A stretch of 58,487 bases of DNA from Paracoccaceae bacterium (GCA_029243395.1 JAQWSE010000006.1:1-58487); one strand, 5' to 3'; shown: positions 35,737 through 44,675, counted from the stretch's first letter. The notes: a model not told the origin generated them from the sequence alone. A program made the numbers and translations.

Positions 35737-36519
35737 ATGATTAAAGGCCAAACGATTTTATTGATACATGGAGCAGGAAGTGTAGGTAAGGAATGGGAGA
35801 ATTTTAAGGAAGCTTTTGAGAACTTAGGAAATAAAGTGATTATTCCTACTTTAAGACTACATCAGTTAGGTCAGGCAATGGATCCTGAATTAGGAAAAGT
35901 AAGTATTCTTGACTATGTTTCCGACATAGAATTAATAATCAGATCGTTGGATCAAGAACCAATTATCATTGGGCATTCTATGGGAGGGCTCATAGCTTTG
36001 ATTTTATGTTCCAGAGGTTTCGGAAAACTGGGAGTATTTATTACACCAGCAGCCCCAAGAGGGATCAATGCCATTACCCCCAGTGTGCTGAGGATATTTT
36101 TTCGGAACCTATTTAGATGGAAGTTTTGGAGCAAACCTGTACCACCTAATTTTTCCGCAGCTTATTATGGAGTGCTTCATGATTTAGAAAGAAGTCATGC
36201 AAAGGAAGTATTTAATAGGAGTCACTCGGCTGAGTCTGGTCGTGCTCTTTGTGAAATAGGCTTTCCTTTCCTAGATCCTTTTTGTGCTACCAAAGTTAAA
36301 GAGGAAAATATTGAATGCCCTACCCTTATAATAGGAGCAGGAAGAGATAGAATAACTCCTATTCAGATATCGAGAAAGTTAAAGAAGAAATTAAGATCTA
36401 AAGTTGACCTTATAGAGTTCCCAAGATTTTCTCATTATATTATGGAAGGTTTAGAATTTGATCAGGTTTTCGAAAAAATCATGGAGTGGATGGTTGGCAA
36501 AATAAGAACTAAGAAATAA
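35737..36519 (+). CDS. Alpha/beta hydrolase family protein
   Basis: A 260-residue alpha/beta-fold hydrolase. The oxyanion strand LLIHGAGSVGKEW is near the N-terminus, the nucleophile elbow GHSMGG carries Ser81, the acid is probably in IIGAGRDRITP, and the catalytic His in FSHYIMEG near the C-terminus. Substrate unknown; lipase, thioesterase or esterase activities are all compatible. It is located just before the tRNA-Ser gene, which is on the opposite strand. Confidence 0.85.
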   Translation: MIKGQTILLIHGAGSVGKEWENFKEAFENLGNKVIIPTLRLHQLGQAMDPELGKVSILDYVSDIELIIRSLDQEPIIIGHSMGGLIALILCSRGFGKLGVFITPAAPRGINAITPSVLRIFFRNLFRWKFWSKPVPPNFSAAYYGVLHDLERSHAKEVFNRSHSAESGRALCEIGFPFLDPFCATKVKEENIECPTLIIGAGRDRITPIQISRKLKKKLRSKVDLIEFPRFSHYIMEGLEFDQVFEKIMEWMVGKIRTKK

Positions 36520-36564
36520 ATAATTACCATAGCAACTTAAGAAAGTTTTAAGAAAGGAAAAATT

Positions 36565-36654
36565 TGGCGGACAGGATGGGATTCGAACCCACGAGAGGGT
36601 TGCCCCTCTACTCCCTTAGCAGGGGAGCGCCTTCAACCACTCGGCCACCTGTCC
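36565..36654 (-). tRNA. tRNA-Ser(GCU)
   Basis: Read on the minus strand the gene begins GGACAGGTGGCCGAGTGG and ends with the T-arm GGTTCGAATCC, acceptor CCTGTCC, discriminator G and an encoded CCA. The anticodon stem CTCCC/GGGAG encloses CTGCTAA, giving anticodon GCU (AGC/AGU codons). A long variable arm (AGAGGGGCAACCCTCT-like hairpin) confirms a class II serine tRNA. Total 90 nt including CCA. Confidence 0.95.
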
Positions 36655-36735
36655 ACCTACCCCTGTATAATGAGGCTCGTTTCTAATCAAGGAGTTTTTA
36701 CAAATGATAGCATATTATTAATGAAGAGGTTTAGG

Positions 36736-37251
36736 ATGAATCCCCAAATTAAAAGCAATTGGTATTCAGTATTCTTAATACTTAGCTATTCTCTCATTAT
36801 ACTGTTGCTTGACCAAGTTTCAAAGATTTACGTTGTCCATATTTTAGATTTGTCAAACAAGCTTTCGATAGTGGCAATACCTGGATTCTTTAATTTGAAA
36901 ATGGCCTGGAATGAGGGGATAAATTTTGGTTTATTCGCTTCAGGTAGTTATAGTATTAGGATCATTCTAATATCTATTTCTAGCATTATTTGCCTTGTAC
37001 TTTTTCTTTGGTCAATTAAACAAAAAAGTCATAGAGTGTATCTCTTCGCAGCTGCTATCATTGGAGGTGCCTTTGGTAATGTTCTAGACAGAATCGTTTA
37101 TGGAGCAGTAGCAGATTTTTTAAATTTTACCTGCTGTGGTATTCAAAATCCATATTCTTTTAACGTGGCTGACATTGCAATATTTTTGGGTGCAGCAGGT
37201 CTTATATTGTACCCTAATTCTTTTAAAGACGAAAAAGATTTGCATTCTTAG
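36736..37251 (+). CDS. lspA: Lipoprotein signal peptidase (SPase II)
   Basis: About 171 residues with four transmembrane helices. It is the aspartyl protease that cleaves prolipoproteins after diacylglyceryl modification. Motifs are LLLDQVSK, FFNLKMAWNEGINFGLF, GGAFGNVLDRIVYGAVADFL with the first catalytic Asp, and SFNVADIAI with the second. The ATG at 36736 was chosen because GAGG lies 6 nt upstream and the length fits the family; ATGs at 36670 and 36721 are in frame. Several lipobox proteins in the window are its presumed substrates. Confidence 0.93.
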   Translation: MNPQIKSNWYSVFLILSYSLIILLLDQVSKIYVVHILDLSNKLSIVAIPGFFNLKMAWNEGINFGLFASGSYSIRIILISISSIICLVLFLWSIKQKSHRVYLFAAAIIGGAFGNVLDRIVYGAVADFLNFTCCGIQNPYSFNVADIAIFLGAAGLILYPNSFKDEKDLHS

Positions 37252-37351
37252 AATACACTAACATGATTTTCGAAAAATGGCTATCCAGAGTGGCCGAATC
37301 GATCTGTTATGTGCTATATGTAGTATCATGTTAGAAGAAAAAAACCATATA

Positions 37352-39256
37352 ATGAAGCAGAGCCCAATAAGGAGGGCAATCGTCAAACTTGATCAGAAAG
37401 TAGCAAATCGAATAGCGGCAGGCGAAGTCATTGAGCGACCATCGGCCATTGTAAAGGAATTGCTAGAAAACTCTATAGACGCTTCAGCATCAAAAATTGA
37501 GGTCTTTTTGTCTGATGGGGGTAAATCGCTAATTCAAGTCAAAGACAATGGTTGGGGTATGAAGAAATGGGAGTTACCATTAGCTGTTTGCAGACATGCT
37601 ACTTCCAAGCTGGTTGATAATGAGTTGACTAAGGTTATTACGTATGGGTTCAGGGGAGAGGCTTTACCCTCTATTGGGGCCTCAGCTCGACTTAAGATTC
37701 AATCAAATTTAAGAGGCAGTGATGATTCTTGGGAAATCTTTGTTGATAACGGTGCAATTGGGAACATAAAGCCTTCAGCTATAAATTCGGGAACAGTTGT
37801 GGAAGTCAGGGATCTTTTTGTGGCGACCCCAGCACGACTAAAGTTCTTAAAGTCCGATCGCAGCGAGACTCAGTCTATCATTGATATATTGAAGAAAATA
37901 GCTTTAGCAAATCCGGAAATTGATTTTTCTTTGACAGATATTTCAACTATAGATAAAGCGAAGTTAATTGGTGACTACAAATTCCACTCGAAAAAAAATA
38001 CTAATTTGACCTTAGTCAAGGATCCTTTAGGCGAAGCTAATTCGCAAAGAATGAAACAGATTTTTGGTAGGGAAATATTTGAGAATTTACTTGCCATTAA
38101 ATTCTCAGGACCGAGAATAACCATTTCTGGTTATATTTCGCTACCGACTTATTCCAGAAGCAATTCAAGTCACCAATACTTTTTCGTCAATGGCCGGCCG
38201 GTATGGGATAAGCAGTTATTGGGTGCTCTCAGAGCTAGTTATTCTGATTTTATTATGAGGGGGAGGTATCCTGTCACAGTCATTTTCATTAATTGTCCTT
38301 CGGACTTGGTGGATGCAAATGTTCATCCAGCCAAGACAGAAATCAGATTTCATGATTATCCATCTGTGAGAAGTTCTCTCATTTCAACTATCAAGGAAGC
38401 AATAGCTAATGCTAACACCAAGACTTCAACTGCTGTTTCAGAAAAAATGATGGAAGCATTTAAGGTCAGCGGTCACAATCAAAAACTAGGAAACAATATC
38501 AGATGGAACAACAGACCTCAAACCCTGTCTAGAAAGGTTAATTCAAGTCAAATAAATGAACCGGATTATCAGAATGCTTTGTTCTCTGACATTTCTGCAA
38601 AGACTTTTCAAAATAGTTCAAAAGAACTGATAAAGGATTCAGAAATTGTAGAATGTGACAATGACAAAGATCATGATTTGCCATTGGGTACGCCAGTTGC
38701 TCATGTTCATCAAAATTACATAATTTCACAAACTTCTAAGGGACTCATCATAGTGGATCAACATGCTGCACATGAACGAATAGTTTATGAAGAATTAAAA
38801 TCTGTTTGGAGCAAGTCTTTAGTAACCTCTCAAGCGTTATTAATTCCTGAGATAGTAGAATTAGGAGATGAACGTGTTTCGGTTCTGCTCAAATTTAGAA
38901 CGGACTTAGATAGGTTAGGAGTTGTGTTAGAACCATTTGGAAATAAATCCATATGCTTGAGATCCCTACCCGCAATTTTGGGCCAAGTAAATGGATCGAT
39001 GCTTGTAAATGATTTGGCAGATGAATTGTTAGAACATAAGGATGTTTCAGTGTTAGAAGAAAAGATAGAAAAAATTATTTCCAAAATAGCGTGCCATGGT
39101 TCAGTCAGGTCGGGCAGAAAACTTAATCCAGAGGAAATGACAGCACTTTTAAGAAAGATGGAGGGCACACCATTTTCTAACCAGTGTAACCACGGAAGAC
39201 CTACCTTTGTGGAACTTAAACTAACAGAAATTGAAAGATTGTTTGAGAGGAATTAG
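37352..39256 (+). CDS. mutL: DNA mismatch repair protein MutL (endonuclease type)
   Basis: About 634 residues. The N-terminal GHKL ATPase is clear: LDQKVANRIAAGEVIERP, NSIDASASKIEV, and YGFRGEALPSIG. The C-terminal dimerisation domain carries DQHAAHERIVYE, which fits the DQHA(X)2E(X)4E metal-binding endonuclease motif, plus ACHGSVRSG and CNHGRPT zinc-site motifs. It therefore should nick the nascent strand itself, as in bacteria lacking MutH. The ATG at 37352 is chosen; frames open upstream to 37277, but that N-terminus is unlike MutL. rmuC starts 5 bp downstream. Confidence 0.95.
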   Translation: MKQSPIRRAIVKLDQKVANRIAAGEVIERPSAIVKELLENSIDASASKIEVFLSDGGKSLIQVKDNGWGMKKWELPLAVCRHATSKLVDNELTKVITYGFRGEALPSIGASARLKIQSNLRGSDDSWEIFVDNGAIGNIKPSAINSGTVVEVRDLFVATPARLKFLKSDRSETQSIIDILKKIALANPEIDFSLTDISTIDKAKLIGDYKFHSKKNTNLTLVKDPLGEANSQRMKQIFGREIFENLLAIKFSGPRITISGYISLPTYSRSNSSHQYFFVNGRPVWDKQLLGALRASYSDFIMRGRYPVTVIFINCPSDLVDANVHPAKTEIRFHDYPSVRSSLISTIKEAIANANTKTSTAVSEKMMEAFKVSGHNQKLGNNIRWNNRPQTLSRKVNSSQINEPDYQNALFSDISAKTFQNSSKELIKDSEIVECDNDKDHDLPLGTPVAHVHQNYIISQTSKGLIIVDQHAAHERIVYEELKSVWSKSLVTSQALLIPEIVELGDERVSVLLKFRTDLDRLGVVLEPFGNKSICLRSLPAILGQVNGSMLVNDLADELLEHKDVSVLEEKIEKIISKIACHGSVRSGRKLNPEEMTALLRKMEGTPFSNQCNHGRPTFVELKLTEIERLFERN

Positions 39257-39261
39257 AGTAG

Positions 39262-40395
39262 TTGGAAAGTGTTTCAGATAATTGGGTTTTGGTGTTTCTC
39301 GGTGTAGCATTTTTCTTTACAGCCTTTGTGAGCATCAGTTTTTGGAAAAGGCCAAATTTGGGAAAAGGTGATACAGAACTTTTAGCTTATTTGGAGCAAC
39401 TAAAAGAAGGACAGCATAAGTTGTCTGGTACTGTGGAAACTCTTTCAAATAACCAGAGTGCAAACAATTCACATTTGATTGGTCACATGGAAGTACGATT
39501 GTCCGAAGTTCAAAAGCAGATTTTTGATAGTTTAAATGGTTCGGCCACACAGACTGCTAAATCATTGGGTGCTCTTCAGGAACGATTGGTGGCAATTGAC
39601 AAAGCTCAAGATAATCTGGAGAAGTTATCTGGAAATGTATTGAGCTTACAAGATATTTTGTCCAACAAGCAGACTCGGGGTGCATTTGGGGAAATCCAAT
39701 TAAACGACATCGTTTCTAAGGCTTTACCTCCCGATTCTTTCTCATTTCAAGTATTACTTAGTAACGGTAAACGTGTGGATTGTATGATTTATTTACCTAA
39801 TCCACCGGGCCCAATTGCCGTAGATAGTAAGTTTCCTTTGGAAGCTTATGATGCAATGAGATCTGCCAAAGATGATAACCAGAAAAAAAAGGCAGTTCAG
39901 GAATTTAGAAAATCAATCAAGATGCATATTAACTCCATATCCGAAAAATACATTCTTGAGGGTGAGACTGCTGATGGAGCAATAATGTTTTTACCATCAG
40001 AGTCTATTTATGCGGAACTTCATGCCAATTTCTCAGATTTAGTACGAGAAGGTTTTTCTAAGAGAGTTTGGGTGGTTTCCCCTACAACATGCATGGCTAC
40101 ATTAAATACAATAAGGGCTATTTTAAAAGATGCCAAGTTTAAAGAGCATTCCAGTCAAGTAAGAGACAATTTGGCCTTACTGTTCAAAGATGTTTCTAGG
40201 TTAGGTGATCGTATTGAAAATTTAAACAAGCATTTCTCTCTAGCCAGTAAAGACCTAGAGGAGGTGAAAGTTTCAGCAAGTAAAGTTACTGGTCGTGCCG
40301 ACAAACTAGATTCTCTCAATTTTGAAGAAGTAAATACGCATGATAATGATAAGATAGAAAATCAAAGATCGAAACTAAATGTGATAAGGTCTTGA
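39262..40395 (+). CDS. rmuC: DNA recombination protein RmuC homolog
   Basis: A 377-residue protein. It has an N-terminal transmembrane anchor (VLVFLGVAFFFTAFVSISF), a central coiled coil, then the RmuC nuclease-like core: RGAFGEIQLNDIV, PIAVDSKFPLEAYDAM, and MFLPSESIYAELH. E. coli RmuC limits inversions and other rearrangements; the PD-(D/E)XK-like DSKFP motif suggests a nuclease. The start is TTG at 39262, 5 bp after mutL, so the pair looks translationally linked. Confidence 0.93.
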   Translation: MESVSDNWVLVFLGVAFFFTAFVSISFWKRPNLGKGDTELLAYLEQLKEGQHKLSGTVETLSNNQSANNSHLIGHMEVRLSEVQKQIFDSLNGSATQTAKSLGALQERLVAIDKAQDNLEKLSGNVLSLQDILSNKQTRGAFGEIQLNDIVSKALPPDSFSFQVLLSNGKRVDCMIYLPNPPGPIAVDSKFPLEAYDAMRSAKDDNQKKKAVQEFRKSIKMHINSISEKYILEGETADGAIMFLPSESIYAELHANFSDLVREGFSKRVWVVSPTTCMATLNTIRAILKDAKFKEHSSQVRDNLALLFKDVSRLGDRIENLNKHFSLASKDLEEVKVSASKVTGRADKLDSLNFEEVNTHDNDKIENQRSKLNVIRS

Positions 40396-40454
40396 GGTTG
40401 GATTTTTATGAAGTTCTTAACTAATTTATATAGTAAAATGAAAGTGAGAGATAC

Positions 40455-40577
40455 ATGAAATACTTAATTATAATTCTCTTTTGCGCGGCTTTATCTGGCT
40501 GCGGCACAGTCGGAGGTGCAATACAAGGTTTTGGATCTGATTTGGACCTTGTTGGCGGTTACATAACTGATTTTTAA
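40455..40577 (+). CDS. Entericidin-like small lipoprotein (40 residues)
   Basis: A 40-codon gene. The peptide starts MKYLIIILFCAALSGC, a signal peptide with lipobox LSGC at Cys16, and continues GTVGGAIQGFGSDLDLVG in the mature part. The C-G/N-T-V-x-G-x-G pattern after the cysteine resembles entericidin A/B and related very small bacterial lipoproteins. A GTGAGAG ribosome-binding site lies 5 nt before the ATG. It sits alone between rmuC and dut. Entericidins were described as a toxin/antidote lipoprotein pair in E. coli, but most homologues are uncharacterised; no second copy is visible here. Confidence 0.8.
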   Translation: MKYLIIILFCAALSGCGTVGGAIQGFGSDLDLVGGYITDF

Positions 40578-40679
40578 TTGCTTATTTTGAGTAAAGATCC
40601 TTAGTATAGTTTTAGATAAAGTTTATGGATTTTCTGCTGAATTTTGTGAATAGACATAGGTTTTGTATAAGGTAGAAAA

Positions 40680-41150
40680 ATGATGGAAGACTGCTCACTC
40701 TTGATAAAGAGATTGACTGGTTACGAAATTTTGAAACTTCCCAGCTATCAGAGTGAACTTGCTGCTGGAATGGATTTATATGCTAACTTTCCTGAGCAAT
40801 ACAAAGAATCAGGAGTTAATATATCGGTTGGGGAAAGAGCTATAATTACGACAGGAATTTCTATTGAAATCCCCAATTATTGTGAGGCTCAGATTCGATC
40901 TCGTTCAGGACTTGCAGCAAATAATGGGATTATCGTACTTAATTCTCCTGGTACTATAGATGCTGATTATCGTGGGCATTTAAAGATAATTTTAGCCAAT
41001 TTTGGCACTCAGGATTTTTTAGTGAAACAAGGAAATAGGATAGCCCAGCTGGTAATTTCACCAGTAATAAGACCAAAGATTCATGAGGTTACTAATTTGA
41101 GTTCTTCTGGTAGAGGTTTGAAGGGCTTTGGGTCTACCGGGTTGAGTTAA
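40680..41150 (+). CDS. dut: dUTP diphosphatase (dUTPase)
   Basis: A 156-residue trimeric dUTPase that removes dUTP and supplies dUMP for thymidylate synthesis. All five motifs are present: AAGMDLYA (motif 1, Asp32), RSRSGLAANNG (2), NSPGTIDADYRG (3, with the Tyr that excludes ribose), RIAQLVI (4) and the flexible C-terminal GRGLKGFGSTG (5). Two ATGs in tandem start the gene. Confidence 0.96.
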   Translation: MMEDCSLLIKRLTGYEILKLPSYQSELAAGMDLYANFPEQYKESGVNISVGERAIITTGISIEIPNYCEAQIRSRSGLAANNGIIVLNSPGTIDADYRGHLKIILANFGTQDFLVKQGNRIAQLVISPVIRPKIHEVTNLSSSGRGLKGFGSTGLS

Positions 41151-41276
41151 TAATGAGTTGGCTAACTAGTTTAACCTAGGGTTAATTAAAATGATGATAA
41201 AAAGATAATTCTTAAATAGGCGGGCATTAAAATGTCAAAATTTGGAAGAAATGATATCTATTAGAAGGTTACTGAG

Positions 41277-41299
41277 ACCAGAGGTAGAAATACTCTGGT
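41277..41299 (+). other. Stem-loop in the dut to moeB-like gap
   Basis: ACCAGAG and CTCTGGT form a perfect 7-bp stem around a 9-nt loop; TGA/TCA flanks could extend it past unpaired bases. No T-run follows. The whole 225-bp gap has no gene I can support; this hairpin lies about 75 bp before the TTG start of the moeB-like gene. Confidence 0.4.
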
Positions 41300-41375
41300 G
41301 AGGTCATAAAGATTGGTTGAGGATCTAGATTAATTTAAGATTTGCTCGATTAGAATTAAAAGCTTGTGAGGTATT

Positions 41376-42119
41376 TTGGAGAGTGTTGAATTAGAAAGGT
41401 ATGCAAGGCATATCCTATTAAAAGAAATAGGAGGCTCTGGCCAAATAAAAATTTCTAATACTAAGATTACAATGATTGGGGCAGGTGGTTTAGGATCCGT
41501 AGCTTTATATTATCTTGTTGCTTCTGGAGTAGGTAAAATAAAAATCGTGGATGAGGATGTAGTCAGTTTATCTAATTTGCAGAGACAGATCTTGTTTAAA
41601 GATTCAGACCTTGGTGAGAAAAAAGTTCTCGCAGCAAGGAAAAACCTTTTGGAATTGAATCCAAATGTTGAAATCTGTGTGGTAGATGAAAGTTTTTCTA
41701 TGAATAATAGCTCAAAAATAATAGCTGGATCTGATTTAATTCTCGACGGAACTGATAATTTTGAAACTAAAGCACTTATCTGCAGAGAAGCATACAGGCA
41801 TCGAATACCTTCGGTTTATGGAGGATTAAGCCAATGGGAAGGTCAAGTATGCATTTTTGATCCTAATTTGTCTTCTGTATGTTTTGATTGCATTTATCCA
41901 AATAAGCCTAATCAAGATGTGGAAGAGAATTGTGCTGATTTAGGTATAATTGGCCCTACCGTAGGGGTGATAGGCTCCTTGATGGCCGGTGAAACGATTA
42001 AATGGATTACTTCCTCTGGAAAACCTTTGGTTGATCAGATCTTAATTTATGATTGTTTGCAAGGTGATTTCCAAAAATTTCAGGTAGAAAAACGAAAAAA
42101 CTGTCCAGTTTGTGCTTAG
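41376..42119 (+). CDS. moeB: MoeB/ThiF-family sulfur-carrier adenylyltransferase
   Basis: A 247-residue E1-like enzyme. Motifs are the ATP-binding GAGGLGSVALYYL, VVSLSNLQRQILF (Arg finger and Asn), DGTDNFETK, and paired zinc cysteines in CFDCIYP and KNCPVCA at the very C-terminus. Members adenylate the C-terminus of MoaD or ThiS sulfur carriers; which partner applies is not shown here because neither carrier gene is nearby. The rhodanese domain of the longer MoeZ type is absent. The likely start is TTG, preceded by GTGAGG. Confidence 0.88.
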   Translation: MESVELERYARHILLKEIGGSGQIKISNTKITMIGAGGLGSVALYYLVASGVGKIKIVDEDVVSLSNLQRQILFKDSDLGEKKVLAARKNLLELNPNVEICVVDESFSMNNSSKIIAGSDLILDGTDNFETKALICREAYRHRIPSVYGGLSQWEGQVCIFDPNLSSVCFDCIYPNKPNQDVEENCADLGIIGPTVGVIGSLMAGETIKWITSSGKPLVDQILIYDCLQGDFQKFQVEKRKNCPVCA

Positions 42120-42133
42120 AAAATTTAGATAAC

Positions 42134-43114
42134 TCAGTTAATTAGAACAAGATCTGGTGGGGTGTGCCCATCTACAAATGTCTTGATATTTACTATGACT
42201 TTTTCTCCCATTTCAATTCGACCCTCGATAGTAGCTGAACTCATATGGGGTAAAAGAAATACATTTTCCAACTCTCTTAATCTAGGGTTAATCTTATTAC
42301 CTTTCTCAAAAACATCTAAAGCAGCACCAGCCAATTTCCCTGATCGCAACATTCTAGTAAGTGCATTTTCATCTATCAGTTCTCCCCTAGCAGTATTAAT
42401 AATGTAGGAGGTATTTTTCATTAGTTTTAAACGCCTGGCATTCATGAGATGAAATGTTGCAGGAGTGTGCGGAGCATTTATTGATAGAAAGTCGATTCTT
42501 GTTAACATTTGATCAAGGCTTTCCCAAAATGTAGCTTCAAGATTTTGTTCTATCTTAGTCGGTAATCTATTTCTATTATGATAGTGCACCTGAATTCCAA
42601 AAGCATTTGCTCTTCTTGCTATTGCTTGACCGATTCTACCCATTCCCAATATACCTAATTTTTTGCCATAGATTCTGTGCCCCAATAAGGCATTAGGGGC
42701 CCAGCCATCCCAATCATCATCTTGCAGTTTCTTTACACCCTCTTTGATGCGTCTGGGGACACTTAAGATTAAAGCCATTGCCATATCGGCAGTATCTTCG
42801 GTTAAAACATTTGGGGTATTAGTCACTGTAATATTCTTGCTGTTTGCAAAGTGAACATCTATGTGATCAAAACCAGCTCCATAGTTGGCAATTAGACTGA
42901 GCTTTTTCCCAGAATTTTGTATCACGTGGCTATCAATTCTATCACCTATGGTGGGTACAAGAACGTCAAAATCTTTGACTATATCCAAAATTTGTGTTGT
43001 GGACATCGGTACGTGGGAACAAGATAATTTCACATCAAACAGTTCTTTCAACCTAGTTTCCACTGGTTCTGGCAACTGTCTAGTCACTGCAACTTTAATT
43101 CTTTTCGCATTCAT
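42134..43114 (-). CDS. D-2-hydroxyacid dehydrogenase (glyoxylate/hydroxypyruvate reductase type)
   Basis: A 326-residue NAD(P)-dependent dehydrogenase. The Rossmann loop GILGMGRIGQAIARR is followed by HYHNRNRL, where the Arg residues suggest NADPH preference. The catalytic Arg is in INTARGELIDE, the Glu in ALDVFEKG, and the His in LLPHMSSAT. The overall pattern is like GyaR-type glyoxylate reductases of alphaproteobacteria. It converges with moeB and diverges from the SH3-domain gene. Confidence 0.9.
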   Translation of the reverse strand: MNAKRIKVAVTRQLPEPVETRLKELFDVKLSCSHVPMSTTQILDIVKDFDVLVPTIGDRIDSHVIQNSGKKLSLIANYGAGFDHIDVHFANSKNITVTNTPNVLTEDTADMAMALILSVPRRIKEGVKKLQDDDWDGWAPNALLGHRIYGKKLGILGMGRIGQAIARRANAFGIQVHYHNRNRLPTKIEQNLEATFWESLDQMLTRIDFLSINAPHTPATFHLMNARRLKLMKNTSYIINTARGELIDENALTRMLRSGKLAGAALDVFEKGNKINPRLRELENVFLLPHMSSATIEGRIEMGEKVIVNIKTFVDGHTPPDLVLIN

Positions 43115-43232
43115 TGTTTAATGTTATCTAACATTCAAAGCTAATTCCAATTTAATTTGGCAAAATTGTTTAGTGGAGTATGATTCTAACAAGCACCGTA
43201 GTTATTAAGAATGAATTTAGTTATCGCTTAAC

Positions 43233-43718
43233 ATGCATAAATTTTTATTTCTATTCATATTAATTTTTGTTCATTTAAATGGCAGCATAACTTTTGGGGA
43301 ACTCATCCCTAGAAAGGGTAGAGTTACTGGCTTAGAAATTCCAAGGTTTGTCTCTCTAAAGAGTAATAAAACTTTTGTGAGGAGAGGGCCAGGAAAATCT
43401 TATAGGATTGATTGGGTTTTTGAAAAACCTGGTTTGCCTTTGAAAATTATTGGAGAACACAATCACTGGCGACAAGTTGAAGATTTTCAGGGAGACATAG
43501 GTTGGATCTATTTCCGACTTTTATCAGGAAAACGAACGATAATAACGACCCAGGAAGAAATTTTATTAAGAAAAAAGGTTAGTCAGACAGCAAAACCTAT
43601 AGCTCTTTTGGGGTCAGGTGTGATAGGTGAGCTCATCAAAACTAGTGAAGAGTCTTGTCAGGCCGTTTTTCAAAATTATAAGGGATGGGTTGATAAAGTG
43701 AAGGTCTGGGGTTGTTAA
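43233..43718 (+). CDS. Exported SH3-like domain protein
   Basis: A 161-residue protein with an N-terminal signal peptide (MHKFLFLFILIFVHLNG...FG). The mature part contains two SH3b-like units: RFVSLKSNKTFVRRGPGKSY...WVFEKPGLPLKII with WRQVEDFQGDIGWIY, then a second, more degenerate half ending CQAVFQNYKGWVDKVKVWGC. This is the alphaproteobacterial periplasmic SH3-like (DUF1058-type) family, presumably cell-wall associated. It commonly sits beside a D-2-hydroxyacid dehydrogenase gene, as it does here. Confidence 0.85.
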   Translation: MHKFLFLFILIFVHLNGSITFGELIPRKGRVTGLEIPRFVSLKSNKTFVRRGPGKSYRIDWVFEKPGLPLKIIGEHNHWRQVEDFQGDIGWIYFRLLSGKRTIITTQEEILLRKKVSQTAKPIALLGSGVIGELIKTSEESCQAVFQNYKGWVDKVKVWGC

Positions 43719-43746
43719 AGTCAAGTTGATATTCTTGCTTTACTTG

Positions 43747-44508
43747 TTAGCTTTTTATTTTCCTATAGTCTGGAATTAACACGTACCCAATTCCACGTAC
43801 TGTTTTTATGTAACGGGGAGACTTTGGATTTTGTTCAATTTTTTTTCTCAATCTATTTATGTTGACGTCTACACCTCGTTCTCTTTTGAGATTCATCAAG
43901 GATTCATTTGTCCTTAAATCAAGTGAAGAATTAGAATCTCTTTCTTGAAAAATTAATTTTGCCAAAACTTCTCTGCTCACAGGAGTGTTCACACATCTAA
44001 CTAATTCCCTCATTAGCAAGCGCTCTGCGGTTGTAAGAGATAAAAGATTTTTATCTTCCCACAATTCATTTCTATATTCGTCGTATTTCAGGTTTCCTAT
44101 CAGAACAATTTTGGTAGATTCAATTTCATCTTCCTGAACCTTAATTCTTCTTAAGACACTTTCTATCCGTAATATCAATTCTCTTGGGTCAAAAGGTTTA
44201 GAAATATAATCATCGGCTCCAGTTTCCAGCCCTAAAATTCTATCTGAAACTTCTTTTCTCGCGGTGAGTAAAATTATTGGTGTGGATATCTTCCTTAGTA
44301 AAATTTTTGTCAATGTTATACCATTCATGCCTGGCATCATGATGTCCACAACCAGTAAATCAAAATTAATAATTTGAGTAAGTTTGATGGCATCCTCAGA
44401 ATTGCTGGCAGCGGAAACAAGATAATTATTTTCTCTTAAGTATCTTTGAAGTAATTTTCGAATTCTCTCGTCATCGTCAACTACAAGTATATGTTTCTTT
44501 TTGGTCAT
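43747..44508 (-). CDS. OmpR-family response regulator (orphan)
   Basis: A 253-residue two-component regulator. The receiver has the acidic triad in VVDDDERIRKLL, phospho-acceptor Asp55 in LLVVDIMMPGMNG, and Lys104 in YISKPFD. The C-terminal winged helix includes SLTTAERLLMRELV and INRLRKKIEQNPKSPRYIKT...GIGYVL. Between SREVLAKLIF and the recognition helix there is an unusually long, charged stretch (about residues 188-212). No sensor kinase is adjacent. Adjacency to ilvE with opposite orientation is common for the PetR-like regulators of alphaproteobacteria. Target genes unknown. Confidence 0.92.
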   Translation of the reverse strand: MTKKKHILVVDDDERIRKLLQRYLRENNYLVSAASNSEDAIKLTQIINFDLLVVDIMMPGMNGITLTKILLRKISTPIILLTARKEVSDRILGLETGADDYISKPFDPRELILRIESVLRRIKVQEDEIESTKIVLIGNLKYDEYRNELWEDKNLLSLTTAERLLMRELVRCVNTPVSREVLAKLIFQERDSNSSLDLRTNESLMNLKRERGVDVNINRLRKKIEQNPKSPRYIKTVRGIGYVLIPDYRKIKS

Positions 44509-44675
44509 AGAAATAGTCTAAGTAGATGCCTAGGTAATTTGTATATAGAAGCTTTTACGACTTATGAATTAATCATTGATGTTGAACCTTATTGAGGTAT
44601 TTTACAATTAAAGTACTGTCGCTCAGAATTTCAACTAAAGCAATGTAAACTGGGTCTAACTAAGAAGGAAATTTT

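Noticed and set aside
37285-37315. TCCAGAGTGGCCGAATCG looks like the 5' part of a class II tRNA
   Set aside because: No matching T-arm, anticodon stem or acceptor complement follows; the next 100 bp lead straight into mutL.
41232-41264. Ten-codon frame MSKFGRNDIY in the dut to moeB gap
   Set aside because: Too short to judge and no ribosome-binding site of note; not supported as a gene or leader peptide.
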